Both the position numbers and the translations under genes were made by a program. The notes beneath the pieces were generated by a model. It had not been told where the DNA came from and ran no database searches. It worked only from the letters and a program-made list of their open reading frames with translations. Source: Streptomyces sp. NRRL S-340 (lineage in GTDB: Bacteria > Actinomycetota > Actinomycetes > Streptomycetales > Streptomycetaceae). From it: a stretch of 64,000 bases of DNA. The stretch's first letter is position 1. Each line of letters begins with the position of its first letter. Below are positions 27,535 to 35,895 of this stretch, one piece after another. The stretch is from positions 41,414-105,413 of the forward strand of contig NZ_JOIY01000029.1 in the NCBI RefSeq assembly GCF_000720185.1, read 5' to 3'.

Positions 27535-28374
27535 TCACGGAAGCTCCACGCCGAGCTGGCGCATCAGGCCCGCGGTGTCGGCCTGCACCCAGCGCTCGAC
27601 GACCTTGGCGTCCTCCAGGCGGTAGACCTCCAGGCTGGTCCAGGAGACCTCGCGGCCGTCGGGTTCCTTGCCGAAGAAGGGCGCGACGTGCTTGCCGTGG
27701 AAGGTGATGTGCATGATCACCTTGTCCGGCGCGGCCGGGTACAGGGCGTCCAGGTGCACGGTGAAGTCCAGGGCGTCGTGCGCGGCCTTGATGATGACCT
27801 TCAGCTCGTCCAGGCTCGCCACGTCCCAGGCCGGGTTGTTGTCCCGGAACGTGGGGCCGAACAGCTCGTCCAGGTCGTCGTAGCGGCGCTCGTTCACGGC
27901 GTCGCTGACCGCCTGCACGGTCGCCAGGTTCGCCGCGTCGGTGGAGACCTGCTCGCGCAGGCCGAGGAGGTCGTCCTGGGCCCAGCGTTCCACGAACCGG
28001 CCGTCCTCGACGCGCCAGATCTCGGTGGTGGTCCACTCCACCCGGCGTCCGGTCGCCGGGAAGCCGAAGACCGTGTCCCCGTGGGTCCCGGTCAGCCTGA
28101 CCCGGGTGACGACCTTGTCGCCGCCCTCCGCGCCGACGGGCAGCGCCTCCTGCAGCTCTCCCTGGAGGCCGTAGGTGGCGTGGGCGGCGCGCAGCGCGGC
28201 CAGGTAGTCGTCCAGGCCCTTGATCTCGAAGCCGGGGTGGTGGTCGGTGAAGTCCTCGCCGATGACCTGGGCCACGGCGTCGTAGTCGGCGGCGTTGAAC
28301 GCGTCGAGGAAGCGCCGGTACAGCGCGACGCTCGGGGAGTTCTCGGCGGTGCTCGTGCTCTCAGAGGTGGGCAT
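27535..28374 (-). CDS. Tandem SnoaL-domain (ester cyclase-like) protein
   Basis: 279 residues containing two consecutive NTF2/SnoaL-like domains (about 15-145 and 150-275). Each starts with a helix of the RRFLDAFNAADYDAV or NERRYDDLDELF type, has an Asn/His pair (DHHPGF; DNNPAW), and ends with WXXXD (ERWAQDD; ERWVQAD). It resembles ester cyclase SnoaL-type proteins that act on polyketide-like methyl esters, here duplicated and fused. It overlaps the GMC oxidoreductase gene by 14 bp. Confidence 0.85.
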   Translation of the reverse strand: MPTSESTSTAENSPSVALYRRFLDAFNAADYDAVAQVIGEDFTDHHPGFEIKGLDDYLAALRAAHATYGLQGELQEALPVGAEGGDKVVTRVRLTGTHGDTVFGFPATGRRVEWTTTEIWRVEDGRFVERWAQDDLLGLREQVSTDAANLATVQAVSDAVNERRYDDLDELFGPTFRDNNPAWDVASLDELKVIIKAAHDALDFTVHLDALYPAAPDKVIMHITFHGKHVAPFFGKEPDGREVSWTSLEVYRLEDAKVVERWVQADTAGLMRQLGVELP

Positions 28375-29947
28375 GGTGGGTCTCCTCGGTCCGTCGGTGG
28401 TGGGAGTCCTTGATCAGCTCGGCGGCGCGTTCGCCGATCATCACGCTGGGCGCGTTGGTGTTGCCCGCGACGATCACCGGCATCACGGAGGCGTCGGCGA
28501 TCCGCAGCCCGGTGATGCCGTGCACGCGCAGTTCGTGGTCGGTGACCGCGTCCGGCCCCGTGCCCATGCGGCAGGTGCCGGCCGGGTGCCACAGGGTCGT
28601 CGCCCGCTCGGCGACGTAGGCGCGCAGCTCACCGGGGTCGCGCACGTCCGCGCCGGGCCCCAGTTCCTCGCCGCGCAGCCGGTCGAAGGCCGCGGTGTGC
28701 GCCAGCTCCTGGGCCAGCAGCACCCCGTGCACCAGGACGTCCACGTCGGCCGCCGCCGTCAGGTAGCCCGCCTGGACGACTGCGGGGGCCGCGGGGTCGG
28801 TGGAGCGCAGCCGCAGGCGGCCGCGGCTCTCGGGCAGCAGCGCGATCGGCGCGAACGTGAAGCCGGGCCCGGCGTGCTGGCCGGCGGGCGCGTCGGGGGC
28901 GAGGAACTTGACCGGTCCGAACGTGAACTGGAGGTCGGGCGCCCGGCCCTCCGCGCCCCCCTGGGTGTGCGTGAACAGGCCCGCCTCGGCCAGCAGCGCC
29001 CCTTCGGGGTGCTCCTCGCGGGAGCGGTAGCACACCGGCACGAACAGGTGGTCCTGCAGGTTGCCGCCGACACCGGGCAGGTGCTGGACGACACCGATGC
29101 CGTGCGCGCGCAGGTGCGCGGCCGGCCCGATGCCCGAGAGCATCAGCAGCTTCGGCGTCTCGAAGGCGCCCGCGCAGACCACGACCTCCTCGTCCGCCCA
29201 CGCCTGCTGCCGCTGCCCGTCCCGCACGTAGGCGACACCGGTGGCGCGGGTGCCGTCCAGCAGCAGCCGGGTGGCGTGCGCGCCGGTGGCCACGGTCAGG
29301 TTCGGGCGGTCGAGCGCGGGACGCAGGTAGGCCGTCGCGGTCGAGGCGCGGGCGCCGTCGTCGGTGCGGGTCGTCTGGTAGAGGAAGCCGTAGCCGTCCT
29401 GCCGTTCGCCGTTGTAGTCGTCGCCCGGCGCGTCGAAGCCGAGCCCGCGGGCGGCCGCGACGAACGCCTCGGCGACCGGCGTGGGAGCGGTGTGGTCGCG
29501 CACCCGCACCGGGCCGCCCTTGCCGCGCAGCGCGTCGCCGCCGCGGTCGTAGTCCTCGGCGCGGCGGAAGGCGGGCAGGACGTCCGCGTACGACCAGCCG
29601 GGATTGCCCAGCGCCGCCCAGCCGTCGTAGTCGTGGCGGCTGCCGCGCACCCACATCAGGGCGTTCACGGAGCTGCAGCCGCCCGCCACCTTGCCGCGGG
29701 CCACCGGGACGCGGCGGCCACCGAGAGCGGACTCCGGCTCGGTCGCGTACCCCCAGTCGATCGTGGGGCTCCACTCGCTGCTCAGCAGGGCGAGCAGGGA
29801 AGCGGCGTCGGTGCGGTGGATCTCCGGCCGCTCGTCCCAGCCGCCCGCCTCCAGGAGCAGCACGGTCACGTCCGGGTCCTCGCTGAGCCGGCTCGCCACG
29901 GCGCAGCCCGCGCTGCCGGCGCCGACGACGACGTAGTCGTACGACAT
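28361..29947 (-). CDS. GMC-family FAD oxidoreductase (choline dehydrogenase/alcohol oxidase type)
   Basis: 528 residues. It has the ADP-binding loop VVGAGSAGCAVASRLSE at the N-terminus, the GMC motif VARGKVAGGCSSVNAL near 85, the second signature CAGAFETPKLLMLSGIGP near 255, and the C-terminal active-site stretch TLWHPAGTCRMG plus GNTNAPSVMIGERAAEL. The His of WHPAG and the Asn of GNTN match the catalytic pair. It oxidises an alcohol or sugar hydroxyl group to a carbonyl. GGAGG precedes ATG 29947. The substrate may be delivered or processed by the SnoaL-type partners around it (inference). Confidence 0.93.
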   Translation of the reverse strand: MSYDYVVVGAGSAGCAVASRLSEDPDVTVLLLEAGGWDERPEIHRTDAASLLALLSSEWSPTIDWGYATEPESALGGRRVPVARGKVAGGCSSVNALMWVRGSRHDYDGWAALGNPGWSYADVLPAFRRAEDYDRGGDALRGKGGPVRVRDHTAPTPVAEAFVAAARGLGFDAPGDDYNGERQDGYGFLYQTTRTDDGARASTATAYLRPALDRPNLTVATGAHATRLLLDGTRATGVAYVRDGQRQQAWADEEVVVCAGAFETPKLLMLSGIGPAAHLRAHGIGVVQHLPGVGGNLQDHLFVPVCYRSREEHPEGALLAEAGLFTHTQGGAEGRAPDLQFTFGPVKFLAPDAPAGQHAGPGFTFAPIALLPESRGRLRLRSTDPAAPAVVQAGYLTAAADVDVLVHGVLLAQELAHTAAFDRLRGEELGPGADVRDPGELRAYVAERATTLWHPAGTCRMGTGPDAVTDHELRVHGITGLRIADASVMPVIVAGNTNAPSVMIGERAAELIKDSHHRRTEETHHAHL

Positions 29948-29969
29948 GGGAACCTCCCGCATCGCCGGC

Positions 29970-30392
29970 TCAGGCCGGGTTCAGGGCGCCGACGTGGTAG
30001 GTGCGGATGCGCAGGGCACCGTCCGCACCCTCGCGCACGAGCTGCCAGGTCTGGTCGATGCGCAGGGCCGACACACTGCCGTCGGAGAGGTTCTTGGCGG
30101 TCCACACGACGGTCACCTCGACGTCGACGAGACCGTCGTGCTCGTGGGTGCGCAGCTTCTCCACGATGTGGCTCTGCGGGCCGAAGCTCTCGCCCACCAC
30201 CGCGTACCAGTCGCGGAAGTCGGCGTGAGAGCGCAGGGTGCGCTCGGGGAAGGCCATCTCCAGGCCGTCGTCGATCACGTGCGGCAGCAGGTCCTCGACC
30301 GGCTCGTGGCTGCTCAGGATGTCGTACCAGTGCTGGACGAACGCGGCGACGTCCTGGCCGGGCTCCGTCCGCGGGCTCTGTGCGGTCGTCAT
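29970..30392 (-). CDS. SnoaL-like / NTF2-fold protein, first gene of the minus-strand run
   Basis: 140 residues, a single NTF2-like domain (FVQHWYDILSSHEPVEDLLPHV near the start; ESFGPQSHIVEKL in the middle; LRIDQTWQLVRE near the end). No catalytic assignment is possible. It is the promoter-proximal gene of the SnoaL-GMC-SnoaL2-SnoaL-VOC-SDR run and lies 22 bp from the GMC gene. It is divergent from the DJ-1/ThDP operon across 284 bp. Confidence 0.82.
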   Translation of the reverse strand: MTTAQSPRTEPGQDVAAFVQHWYDILSSHEPVEDLLPHVIDDGLEMAFPERTLRSHADFRDWYAVVGESFGPQSHIVEKLRTHEHDGLVDVEVTVVWTAKNLSDGSVSALRIDQTWQLVREGADGALRIRTYHVGALNPA

Positions 30393-30676
30393 GCCAAGTC
30401 CCTCTCGCTGAAGGAGTGTCCGGTGTCATCCGGAGGTGTCCGGGTCGATTGGGCCACGGCGGCCGGGCCCGCCGCCCGGCCCGGACGCCCGGCGCGCGCA
30501 TTGCGTGAGGTCGGCCGGCGGGCTTGCCGACGTCGGCGGGTGAAATGGCGTAGTACGCGCACCCACTTGGGGATGTGGGGCGACCGGGGCGGCCGCCCGT
30601 GCCGGGCCCGGCCCGCGGAACGTAGACATGAGTTCGACCGGTCCCATCCGACCCGCGTCGCACGAGAGGACACCCC
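30393..30676. promoter_or_regulatory. Divergent promoter region with a perfect 12-bp palindrome
   Basis: A 284-bp region separates the two arms of the 25.7-38.8 kb metabolic locus. GCCGACGTCGGC at 30526-30537 is a perfect palindrome and a possible operator. No regulator gene lies within the locus, so control may come from elsewhere. Confidence 0.4.
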
Positions 30677-31516
30677 ATGAGCAAGCGCATCCTCGTCGTC
30701 CTGTCCGAATACGGCTACTGGGGCGAGGAGTTGATCGGCCCGCTGGAGACCTTCGACAAGGCCGGCTACCAGGTCACCTTCGCCACCCCCACCGGCAAGC
30801 GTCCGGTCGCCCTGCCGCCGAGCATGGACCCCGACTACGTGGACCCGCCGCTCGGCCGCTCCGTCACCACGCCCGAGATGGCCGCCAAGGTCCGCGCGAT
30901 CGACAGCTCCCCGCGCCTGGACGGCCCCCTCGACCTGTCGTCCTGGCTGCCCGACCGGCCCTACCGCTCCAAGCCGTACTTCCTGCGCGACTGGGAGGCG
31001 TACAACACGCGCCTGGAGCAGATCCGCGACCAGATCGCCGACCGCTACGACGCCCTGCTCATCGTCGGCGGCTCCGGACCCATCGTCGACCTCGCCAACA
31101 ACTGGCGGGTGCACGACCTGATCCTCGCCTTCCACGCCCTGGACATGCCGATCGCCGCCGAGTGCTACGGCGTCGCGCCGCTCGCCTTCGCCCGCGACCA
31201 GGAGGACCGCGTCTCCATCATCCGGGGCAAGCACGTCACCGGGCACTGCATCGAGTACGACTACAAGGACGGCACCGGCTTCATGGGCACCGACTTCGTC
31301 ATCGGCCCGCCGCCCTACCCGCTGGAGTACATCCTGCGCGACGCGACCGCGCCCGGCGGCGCCTTCCACGGCAACTTCGGCAAGGAGACGTCCGTCATCG
31401 TCGACTACCCGTTCATCACGGGCCGTTCGACGCCGGACTCCTACCTGACGGGCCAGAAGCTCGTCGAGGTCCTGGAGGACGGCCTGCGTCAGTGGGGCTT
31501 CCGGGCCGACGACTGA
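30677..31516 (+). CDS. DJ-1/PfpI (class I glutamine amidotransferase-like) protein, HSP31-type
   Basis: 279 residues. The Rossmann-like fold starts RILVVLSEYGYWGEELIGPLE, with a conserved acidic residue in the EELIGP region. The nucleophile elbow is AAECYGVAPL, with Cys near residue 176, a hallmark of the DJ-1/PfpI superfamily. The length and the extra helical insert resemble HSP31-type members (glyoxalase III, deglycase or hydratase activities). AGAGGA precedes the ATG. First gene of an operon with a ThDP enzyme and a second DJ-1 protein. Confidence 0.85.
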   Translation: MSKRILVVLSEYGYWGEELIGPLETFDKAGYQVTFATPTGKRPVALPPSMDPDYVDPPLGRSVTTPEMAAKVRAIDSSPRLDGPLDLSSWLPDRPYRSKPYFLRDWEAYNTRLEQIRDQIADRYDALLIVGGSGPIVDLANNWRVHDLILAFHALDMPIAAECYGVAPLAFARDQEDRVSIIRGKHVTGHCIEYDYKDGTGFMGTDFVIGPPPYPLEYILRDATAPGGAFHGNFGKETSVIVDYPFITGRSTPDSYLTGQKLVEVLEDGLRQWGFRADD

Positions 31517-31564
31517 CCCCGACCGCACGGCAGCCACGTAAGCCTTCGCAGAAAGGTGCACGTC

Positions 31565-33244
31565 ATGGTCAGCAGGCCCGCGCGGGTCGCGATCCTCGAA
31601 CAGCTGCGAGCCGACGGGGTGCGGTACATGTTCGGCAACCCCGGCACGGTCGAGCAGGGTTTCCTCGACGAATTGCGCAACTTCCCGGACATCGAGTACA
31701 TCCTCGCGCTCCAGGAGTCCAGCGTCGTCGGCCTCGCCGACGGCTACGCGCGGGCCACGCGCACCCCGGCCGTGATGCAGCTGCACACCGGCGTCGGCGT
31801 CGGCAACGCGGTCGGCATGCTCTACCAGGCACGGCGCGGGCACGCCCCGCTGGTGGCCGTCGCCGGCGAGGCGGGCCTGCGCTACGACGCCATGGACGCC
31901 CAGATGGCCGTCGACCTGGTCGCCATGGCCGAGCCCGTCACCAAGTGGGCGACGCGGGTGGTCGACCCCGAGTCGGCGCTGCGGGTGCTGCGCCGCGCCT
32001 TCAAGGTGGCGGCGACCCCGCCGTACGGCCCGGTCCTGGTCGTCCTGCCCGCCGACGTCATGGACCGCCACACCGGTGAACCCGCCGTGCCCACCTCCTA
32101 CGTCGACGTCTCGGCCACGGCCGCCCCCGAGGTGCTGGAGCGGGCGGCCGGGCTCCTGGCGGCGGCCGAGCGGCCGATCGTCATCGCCGGCGACGGCGTC
32201 CACTTCGCGGGCGCCCAGGAGGAACTGGGCCGGCTCGCCAGGACCTGGGGCGCCGAGGTGTGGGGAGCGGACTGGGCGGAGGTCAACCTGTCGGCCGCCC
32301 ACCCCGCCTACGCCGGACAGCTCGGCCACATGTTCGGCGACAGCAGCCGCAAGGTCACCGCCGCCGCGGACGCCGTCCTGATCGTCGGCACCTATGCGCT
32401 GCCCGAGGTCTACCCGGCCCTCGACGGCGTCTTCGCCGACGGCGTCCCGGTCGTCCACATCGACCTGGACACCGACGCCATCGCCAAGAACTTCCCCGTC
32501 GACCTGGGCATCGCCGCCGACCCGAAGCGCACGCTCGACGGCCTCGCCCACGCGCTGGAACGGCGGATGGACCCGCCGGCCCGGGCGCGCGCCGAGGAGT
32601 GGTTCACCCGGCGGTCGGCGCAGCGCGCCCGTGAACTGGCCGAAGGCCGGCGCGGCGACGAGGCCGCGTTCGCCCCGGACGCCCTGCCCACGGCGGCCTT
32701 CCTCCAGGAGCTGGCCCGCCGGCTCCCCGAGGACGCCGTCGTCTTCGACGAGGCCCTCACCGCCTCCCCCGACCTCAGCCGCCACCTGCCGCCGACGCGG
32801 CCCGGCCACTGGCACCAGACCAGGGGCGGCTCCCTCGGCGTCGGCATCCCCGGCGCCATCGCCGCCCGGCTCGCCCACCCCGAGCGCACGGTGGTCGGAT
32901 TCACCGGTGACGGCGGCTCCCTGTACACGATCCAGGCGCTGTGGACCGCGGCCCGCCACGGCATCGGCGCCAAGTTCGTGATCTGCAACAACAGCAGCTA
33001 CAGGCTCCTCGAACTCAACATCGAGGAGTACTGGAGGAGCGTCGGCGTCACCGCCCACGAACAGCCGGAGATGTTCGACCTGTCCACGCCGGCCATCGAC
33101 TTCGTCGCGCTGGCACGATCCCTGGGCGTCCCCGGCGTCCGGGTCGAGAAACCCGGTCAGGCCGCCGCGGCCGTCGAGCAGGCGCTCGGCACTCCCGGCC
33201 CCTTCCTGGTCGACCTGGTCACCGGACGCGGAAGGCAGGAGTGA
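31565..33244 (+). CDS. Thiamine diphosphate-dependent enzyme, benzoylformate decarboxylase-like
   Basis: 559 residues with three-domain ThDP architecture. Residues MFGNPGTVEQGFLDEL near 25 match the NPG loop of benzoylformate decarboxylase. The catalytic Glu is in YILALQESSVVGLADG near 57. The ThDP-Mg site is GFTGDGGSLYTIQALW with NN 26 residues later (ICNN). It probably cleaves a C-C bond of a 2-keto acid or performs carboligation. GAAAGG lies before ATG 31565. Flanked on both sides by DJ-1/PfpI genes (the second 3 bp away), suggesting a short dedicated pathway on a keto or aldehyde compound. Confidence 0.9.
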   Translation: MVSRPARVAILEQLRADGVRYMFGNPGTVEQGFLDELRNFPDIEYILALQESSVVGLADGYARATRTPAVMQLHTGVGVGNAVGMLYQARRGHAPLVAVAGEAGLRYDAMDAQMAVDLVAMAEPVTKWATRVVDPESALRVLRRAFKVAATPPYGPVLVVLPADVMDRHTGEPAVPTSYVDVSATAAPEVLERAAGLLAAAERPIVIAGDGVHFAGAQEELGRLARTWGAEVWGADWAEVNLSAAHPAYAGQLGHMFGDSSRKVTAAADAVLIVGTYALPEVYPALDGVFADGVPVVHIDLDTDAIAKNFPVDLGIAADPKRTLDGLAHALERRMDPPARARAEEWFTRRSAQRARELAEGRRGDEAAFAPDALPTAAFLQELARRLPEDAVVFDEALTASPDLSRHLPPTRPGHWHQTRGGSLGVGIPGAIAARLAHPERTVVGFTGDGGSLYTIQALWTAARHGIGAKFVICNNSSYRLLELNIEEYWRSVGVTAHEQPEMFDLSTPAIDFVALARSLGVPGVRVEKPGQAAAAVEQALGTPGPFLVDLVTGRGRQE

Positions 33245-33247
33245 GCC

Positions 33248-33880
33248 GTGCGACTGAAGGGGCACAAGATCGCGATCCTGCTGGAGAGCGACTTCTACGA
33301 ACCCGAGATCCTCTACTACCAGCACCGCTTCCCCGAGGAAGGCGCCGAGGTGCACTTCCTGTCCCGGATGTGGGGCCAGGACGAGATCACCTTCCAGGGG
33401 CACGAGCACCGGATGCCGTTCGTCGTGCGCGAGTCCTTCGAGGACATCGACGAGTTCGCGCTCAAGGAGTTCTCGGCGGTGATCGTCCCCTCCGGAATGG
33501 TCTCCGACCGCCTGCGCTACACCGAGGACCCGGACGAACTCCCGCCCGCCGCACGGTTCCTGCGCCGCGCCTTCCAGGACCCGGCCATCGTCAAGGGCAT
33601 CATCTGCCACGGCATGTGGCTGACGGCACCGGTGCCGCACCTGGTGCGCGGCCGCCGCGCCGTCGTCCACAACAACCTGCTCGGAGACCTGCGGAACATG
33701 GGCGGCCGGTACGTCGACCAGGACGTCGTCGTCGACGACGACCTGGTCACCGGGCGCACCGGGGCCCACTGCCACCTCTTCGCCCGGACCATCATCGACC
33801 TGATCGCCGCCCGTGACCGGGAACGGGCGGCGCGGGCGCGGGGCACGGCACGGACCGCGGCCCTGGGAGGTGCGCGATGA
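33248..33880 (+). CDS. DJ-1/PfpI family protein (protease I-like)
   Basis: 210 residues. It has an N-terminal strand-turn KIAILLESDFYEPEILYYQHRF, in which the conserved Glu of DJ-1 proteins is in YEPE, and the nucleophile elbow IICHGMWL with Cys near residue 121. It is shorter than the operon's first DJ-1 protein and closer to PfpI/protease I. The C-terminal tail is Arg/Ala-rich. The GTG start follows AGGAG and the ThDP gene stop; its own end overlaps the GlgE gene (ATGA), so glucan synthesis genes are translationally coupled to it. Confidence 0.87.
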   Translation: MRLKGHKIAILLESDFYEPEILYYQHRFPEEGAEVHFLSRMWGQDEITFQGHEHRMPFVVRESFEDIDEFALKEFSAVIVPSGMVSDRLRYTEDPDELPPAARFLRRAFQDPAIVKGIICHGMWLTAPVPHLVRGRRAVVHNNLLGDLRNMGGRYVDQDVVVDDDLVTGRTGAHCHLFARTIIDLIAARDRERAARARGTARTAALGGAR

Positions 33881-35895
33881 CCGCCGTCATGGACCCCGGC
33901 GCCCGCGTCCCCGTCGGCGACCGCATACCGATCCGCGACGTCCGCCCCCAGGTGCGCGGCGGCGCCGCGCCCGTGAAGGCCGTCACGGGGGAGACCCTCA
34001 CCGTCAGCGCCACGGTGTTCCGCGAGGGCTCGGGCGAGATCGGGGCCAACGTCGTACTGCGGGACGCGCGGGGGCTGCCCGCGGCCTGGACCCCGATGCG
34101 GCTGGCCGACCCGGACGCCGACCGGTGGGAGGCCACCGTCGTGGCCGGCCCGCCGGGCAGGTGGACGTACAGCGTGGAGGCGTGGGCCGACCCCGTCGCC
34201 ACCTGGCGCCGCGACGCCGAGGTGAAGATCCCGGCCGGCGTCGACGTCGACCTGATGCTCGCCGAGGGCGCGCTGCTGTACGAGCGGGCCGCCTTCGGGA
34301 TCCCGGACGCCCGGCACCGGGACGCGGTGAGCGCGGTGGCGCGAGCCCTGCGCGACGGGGCGAGCCCGGCCGACCGCCGGCTCGCCGCGAGCGCCGCCCC
34401 CGAGGCGGTCGCCGCGCTGCGCCGCCACCCGCTGCGCGAACTGGTCACCTCCTCCTGGCCGTTGCCCCTGCTCGTCGAGCGGCGCAGGGCCCTGGCCGGC
34501 TCCTGGTACGAGATGTTCCCGCGCTCGGAGGGCGCCCGGCTGACCGACGGCGCACCACCGGTCAGCGGCACGTTCGCCACGGCGGCACTGCGGCTGCCCG
34601 CGATCGCCGCCATGGGCTTCGACGTCGTGTACCTCCCGCCGATCCACCCCATCGGACGCACCCACCGCAAGGGCCCCGACAACGCCCTCGTCGCCGGCGA
34701 GCACGACGTCGGCTCGCCGTGGGCGATCGGTTCGGCCGAAGGCGGCCACGACGCCGTCCACCCGGACCTCGGCACCCTCGACGACTTCCGCCGTTTCGTC
34801 GCCGACGCGCAGGAATTGGGCCTGGAGGTGGCGCTCGACTTCGCCCTGCAGTGCTCACCCGACCACCCGTGGCTCACCGAGCACCCCGAGTGGTTCACCC
34901 GGCGCATCGACGGCTCCGTCGCCCCCGCCGAGAACCCGCCCAAGAAGTACGAGGACATCCACCCCCTCGCCTTCGACCGGGACTTCGAGGGCCTGGTCGC
35001 CGAGAGCGTGCGGCTGCTGCGGTTCTGGGCGGACCAGGGCGTCAGGATCTTCCGCGTCGACAACCCGCACACCAAGCCCGTCGGCTTCTGGAAGCGGGTG
35101 ATCGCGGAGGTCAACGACCGCGACCCCGACGTGGTGTTCCTCGCCGAGGCCTTCACCCGGCGCGCCATGGTGCACGCCCTGGCGCAAGCCGGCTTCCAGC
35201 AGTCGTACACCTACTTCACCTGGAAGAACGAGAAGGAGGAGCTGACCGAGTACGCGCACGAACTCGCCCACGACAGCGCCGACTTCCTGCGCCCCAACCT
35301 CTTCGTGAACACCCCCGACATCCTGCACGCCTACCTCCAGGAAGGCGGCCGCCCCGCCTTCGAGACGCGGGCCGTGCTCGCCGCCACCCTCGCCCCGTCC
35401 TGGGGGATGTACGCGGGCTACGAACTGTGCGAGAACGAGGTCCTCGAACCGGGCACCGAGGACTACAAGAACTCCGAGAAGTACGAGCTGCGCCCGCGCG
35501 ACTGGGCCGCGGCCGAGGCCCAGGGCCGCTCCATCGCCCCGCTGATCACCCGGCTCAACGGACTGCGCCGCGCCCACCCCGCCCTCCAGGAACTGCGCAA
35601 CCTCCGCTTCCACCCGGTGCCGCACCCGCAGGTCGTCGCCTACTCCAAGCAGGTCAGGCTGCCCGACGGCTCGCTCGACACCGTCCTCGCCGTCGTCAAC
35701 CTCGACCCGCACCACCCGGCCGAGGGCACCGTCGCCTTCGACCTGGCCGCACTCGGCCTGCCCGACGACGGCTCGCTGAAGATGCGCGACGAACTCACCG
35801 GCGAGATCCACGCCTGGCGCCGCGAGACGTACTTCCGCCTGGAACCCGGCCGCACCCCCGCCCACCTGCTGGTTCCCGTGAGGGAGACGCCATGA
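33877..35895 (+). CDS. glgE: Alpha-1,4-glucan:maltose-1-phosphate maltosyltransferase
   Basis: 672 residues, GH13 subfamily 3, full length. The N-terminal beta-sandwich and dimer domains precede the (beta/alpha)8 core. The nucleophile Asp is in IFRVDNPHTKP, the acid/base Glu in VFLAEAFTR and the third carboxylate in VNTPDILHAY. GlgE extends alpha-glucan using maltose 1-phosphate. The ATG overlaps the DJ-1 stop, and the gene overlaps the maltokinase gene (ATGA), giving the enzyme and its substrate-making kinase in one unit. No trehalose synthase is visible nearby, so maltose must come from elsewhere. Confidence 0.95.
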   Translation: MTAVMDPGARVPVGDRIPIRDVRPQVRGGAAPVKAVTGETLTVSATVFREGSGEIGANVVLRDARGLPAAWTPMRLADPDADRWEATVVAGPPGRWTYSVEAWADPVATWRRDAEVKIPAGVDVDLMLAEGALLYERAAFGIPDARHRDAVSAVARALRDGASPADRRLAASAAPEAVAALRRHPLRELVTSSWPLPLLVERRRALAGSWYEMFPRSEGARLTDGAPPVSGTFATAALRLPAIAAMGFDVVYLPPIHPIGRTHRKGPDNALVAGEHDVGSPWAIGSAEGGHDAVHPDLGTLDDFRRFVADAQELGLEVALDFALQCSPDHPWLTEHPEWFTRRIDGSVAPAENPPKKYEDIHPLAFDRDFEGLVAESVRLLRFWADQGVRIFRVDNPHTKPVGFWKRVIAEVNDRDPDVVFLAEAFTRRAMVHALAQAGFQQSYTYFTWKNEKEELTEYAHELAHDSADFLRPNLFVNTPDILHAYLQEGGRPAFETRAVLAATLAPSWGMYAGYELCENEVLEPGTEDYKNSEKYELRPRDWAAAEAQGRSIAPLITRLNGLRRAHPALQELRNLRFHPVPHPQVVAYSKQVRLPDGSLDTVLAVVNLDPHHPAEGTVAFDLAALGLPDDGSLKMRDELTGEIHAWRRETYFRLEPGRTPAHLLVPVRETP